Positions 6,940 through 8,663 of a stretch of DNA of 8,663 bases are shown one piece after another (position 1 is the stretch's first letter; every line of letters starts with the position of its first letter). The DNA is from Bacteriovoracaceae bacterium UBA2428 (GTDB taxonomy: Bacteria > Bdellovibrionota > UBA2428), in NCBI GenBank assembly GCA_002343545.1, contig DDRA01000042.1, positions 45,938-54,600 of the forward strand. The letters run 5' to 3'. The position numbers were made by a program, and so were the translations under genes. The notes under the pieces are model-generated. The model saw nothing but the letters and a program-made list of their open reading frames with translations, made no database searches and was not told the DNA's origin.

Positions 6940-6959
6940 TCGACGGGACGTTCCGTCGA
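6940..6959. promoter_or_regulatory. 20-bp near-perfect palindrome, probable operator
   Basis: Arms TCGACGG (6940-6946) and CCGTCGA (6953-6959) are exact inverted repeats. The centre GACGTT adds two more pairs, so 9 of 10 base pairs across the dyad match, with one G/T mismatch. It begins directly downstream of the -10 hexamer of the minus-strand promoter and covers the predicted start site, the usual place for a repressor operator. With the short centre it suits a dimeric DNA-binding protein better than an RNA hairpin. No regulator gene is present in the window. Confidence 0.6.
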
Positions 6960-6988
6960 ATTAGAACGAGCGTTTTGGTTTTTGACAA
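6960..6988 (-). promoter_or_regulatory. Sigma70-type promoter of the AhpD-like operon
   Basis: On the minus strand TTGTCA (plus 6983-6988, 5/6) is followed by exactly 17 bp and TCTAAT (plus 6960-6965, 5/6). The start site should fall near 6953, giving a leader of about 30 nt that includes the AAGGAGG site. This is the best promoter in the window. Confidence 0.65.
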
Positions 6989-6997
6989 GAAGCACGG

Positions 6998-7024
6998 AAC
7001 ACATCTTCCGAAGAAGACTGTGTT
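6998..7024. promoter_or_regulatory. Long imperfect hairpin/inverted repeat upstream of the RnfD-FG-GAP gene
   Basis: AACACATCTTC (6998-7008) pairs with GAAGA (7013-7017) and TGTGTT (7019-7024): 11 base pairs with one bulged C at 7018 and a four-base loop CGAA. It ends 11 nt before the ATG at 7036. No T-run follows on either strand, so it is not a classical terminator. It could be an operator for the divergent region, or a leader structure acting on translation of the plus-strand gene. Confidence 0.5.
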
Positions 7025-7035
7025 AGCGTGTGGGC

Positions 7036-8663
7036 ATGCGTGTGCGTTGGATCGTTTTTCTTTTGCTGCTTAGCTACGTCATCGCGGGCGAACTCTTCTT
7101 GGGGTTCAATCGACTGCCGACGCAGATCCTCGCGACGCTCGCCGCGGCCGCTTTCTTCGAGATGGGACTCGCCTATCTCGTGCATCGGAAGATCTTTTTC
7201 CCGCTTTCGGCGCTCACGACGGCTTGCGGGCTCTGTCTCCTCTTGGACTACAGTCATTCGCACACCTTGCTCCTGATTCCGGTCTTCGCCGCGATCGCCT
7301 CGAAGTACGTCTTCCAATTCCAAGGCCGCCACGTCTTCAACCCCGCGCAGTTCGGCGTCGTCTTCAGCCTTCTCTTCACGAGCGGGCTCATCTCGAGCGC
7401 TCCCGCGTACCAATGGTACGGGATCTCTTCGATGGCCTTCTTTCTAGGTGGTTTCGCCGTGATCCTTTTCATGCCGCAGATCGACCGCTGGCGCCTGGTC
7501 GTGAGCTTCCTCGTGACCTTCGCGATCCAGACTTACCTGCGCGCCTGGATCATGCGCCATCACTTGCCGTTCGACACGCTATTCTGGGGGACCTTGTCGT
7601 CGCCGTCTTTTCTTCTTTTCACGTTCTACATGATCACGGATCCGGCGACGTCGCCCAAGGATCACAAGTTGCAATGGATCATCGGCGCGCTCATCGCCAC
7701 GGTGGACCTCGTGTACCACCTCTTCCAAAGCTACTACACGTTCTTCTTCGCGGGCTTCACGATCGCCGCGAGCCGTTTCTTGTGGTCGCATTTCCAGGCG
7801 TTGAGGAAGGAAGGGTTTCACAACTACCTCGGCCGTCTCGAGGGTTATCGCCGCGGCGCCGTCATCGTGCTGATCGGCGCCGTCCTGGTGGGCGCCGTCG
7901 CCTTGCCGAACCGCGATTTTTCGATCGGCCCCGAGTTGCTGCCGCGCTTCGAGCGGATCCTCGGCGACAAAAGCGGTATCGCGCCGCGTATGGGCAACCT
8001 ACTCGAGCGCATGGATCCGCGAGTTCAGCACATCTCGAAGTGGCTGCTCAGCATCGGGGACAGCGTCGCGACGGGAGACGTGGACGGCGATGGACTCCAG
8101 GATCTTTTCTTTACCTTCTCGTTGAAGGACGATGCCGATCGTTGCGCGCTTTACCTCAATCGCGGGGACTTTCGCTTCGAACGCGTCGCGATTCCCGCGA
8201 TCGAGGCGATCTGCCGGACTCCCGAGAAGACGGGATACCCATCTTACGCGCTTTTCCAGGATCTCGACGGCGACCGAAAGCCGGAGCTTCTGATCGTCAT
8301 GGCATTCGGATCTTCGCGACTTTTCCATAACCGCAGCCAAGGGGCCGGGGTTTCGTACGTGGACGTGTCGGAGACCGCGGGCCTCACGCAATACCGCAAC
8401 AGTTTGGGTGCGAACTTTTTGGACTACGACGGCGACGGTCGCCTGGACCTTTTTCTTGCCAACACGCTGCCGCCGGTCCTCGCGGACTACGAGGAACCAC
8501 GCCCGCGCTTGAATCTTTTCTCGCTGCCCGCGCCGGCTTACGAAGGGGATCGGCGGATGTTTCATTTCATGCACCGATCTTGGAACCGGGCCGACAACGG
8601 CGGCCTGAACGAGATCTACCGCTCCCGCGCCCCCCTTCGTTTCGAGGCGCCGCGTTCGGAGTA
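7036..8663 (+). CDS. RnfD/NqrB-like membrane domain fused to FG-GAP/CRTAC1 (UnbV-like) repeats; 3' end outside window
   Basis: 542 codons seen, still open at the edge. Residues about 5-291 form a polytopic domain of roughly 10 TM segments with RnfD/NqrB-like signatures: GRHVFNPAQFGVV (97-109) and YMITDPATSP (198-207). After the last TM (about 272-291) comes a linker, then calcium-binding FG-GAP-type repeats: DVDGDGLQD (348-356), DLDGDRKPE (409-417) and DYDGDGRLD (463-471). YVDVSETAGL (441-450) before the third is typical of CRTAC1/UnbV proteins, whose C-terminal ASPIC/UnbV domain would lie past the edge. The repeat part is probably periplasmic or extracellular. In enediyne clusters UnbU (RnfD-like) and UnbV (FG-GAP/ASPIC) are separate proteins; here they are one chain. 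The covalent-FMN motif SGAT of RnfD/NqrB is not visible, so flavin binding is doubtful. Start: ATG 7036 follows an in-frame TAG at 7024; GTG 7030 is the only other option. The ribosome binding site is weak, and a hairpin stands just upstream. Function unknown. Confidence 0.85.
   Translation, partial: MRVRWIVFLLLLSYVIAGELFLGFNRLPTQILATLAAAAFFEMGLAYLVHRKIFFPLSALTTACGLCLLLDYSHSHTLLLIPVFAAIASKYVFQFQGRHVFNPAQFGVVFSLLFTSGLISSAPAYQWYGISSMAFFLGGFAVILFMPQIDRWRLVVSFLVTFAIQTYLRAWIMRHHLPFDTLFWGTLSSPSFLLFTFYMITDPATSPKDHKLQWIIGALIATVDLVYHLFQSYYTFFFAGFTIAASRFLWSHFQALRKEGFHNYLGRLEGYRRGAVIVLIGAVLVGAVALPNRDFSIGPELLPRFERILGDKSGIAPRMGNLLERMDPRVQHISKWLLSIGDSVATGDVDGDGLQDLFFTFSLKDDADRCALYLNRGDFRFERVAIPAIEAICRTPEKTGYPSYALFQDLDGDRKPELLIVMAFGSSRLFHNRSQGAGVSYVDVSETAGLTQYRNSLGANFLDYDGDGRLDLFLANTLPPVLADYEEPRPRLNLFSLPAPAYEGDRRMFHFMHRSWNRADNGGLNEIYRSRAPLRFEAPRSE

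Noticed and set aside
6982..6987. Perfect TTGACA on the plus strand as -35 for the RnfD-FG-GAP gene
   Set aside because: No acceptable -10 hexamer lies 15-19 bp downstream; the match is the other strand's TTGTCA read in reverse within a small palindromic run. Kept only as a weak possibility.
6924..7004. Longer N-terminus for the AhpD-like protein (27 extra residues, start at 7004)
   Set aside because: The extension would span the promoter, palindrome and Shine-Dalgarno; its sequence does not resemble the family, and ATG 6923 has a perfect AAGGAGG.
7224..8330. 368-codon plus-strand frame, and minus-strand frames at 6961-7413 and 7999-8574
   Set aside because: Out-of-frame or antisense shadows of the RnfD-FG-GAP gene; Arg/Pro-rich or Glu/Arg-rich composition without motifs.

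Overview
The window reads as a gene-dense stretch of a high-GC Gram-negative (two-membrane) bacterial chromosome. The diderm inference rests on an LpxO-like Asp/Asn beta-hydroxylase family protein, an RND/MMPL exporter and a large RnfD-like membrane protein. A Bdellovibrionota/deltaproteobacteria-like origin would fit, but this is only an impression; no rRNA or other strong taxonomic marker is present. I see no insertion sequence, tRNA, CRISPR array or phage gene.

Layout. From 5186 down to the left edge, four tightly spaced minus-strand genes look like one operon. In transcription order they are a CapA/PgsA-type metallophosphatase-fold protein (5186-4146), a 12-TM MMPL/RND exporter (4149-1969, TTG start overlapping the upstream TGA), a PlsC-family acyltransferase resembling plant/animal-type LPATs (1898-1044), and methionyl-tRNA synthetase metG (995 to the edge, truncated, with an unusual insertion). 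Diverging from capA across only 34 bp is an Asp/Asn beta-hydroxylase/LpxO-family gene (5221-5997, plus). It converges on, and overlaps by 33 bp, a two-gene minus-strand unit: an AhpD/carboxymuconolactone-decarboxylase-like protein (6923-6390) followed 2 nt later by a small 4-TM membrane protein (6387-5965).

The 112-bp divergent region 6924-7035 is the richest regulatory DNA. It holds a near-consensus sigma70-type promoter for the AhpD-like gene (TTGTCA, 17-bp spacer, TCTAAT), a 20-bp near-perfect palindrome touching the -10 and covering the predicted start site, a perfect AAGGAGG ribosome binding site, and a long hairpin close to the start of the divergent gene. That gene (7036 to the right edge, truncated) encodes an RnfD/NqrB-like polytopic domain fused to FG-GAP/CRTAC1-like repeats. 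This is the combination found as separate UnbU and UnbV proteins in enediyne clusters.

Theme. The left operon and the hydroxylase could jointly serve envelope lipid or surface polymer handling (acyl transfer, lipid export, acyl or peptide hydroxylation, CapA-type surface function), with metG a housekeeping passenger. The right part may be redox- or stress-related (AhpD-like CxxC protein under a probable operator, beside an RnfD-like fusion). Both are inferences from context.
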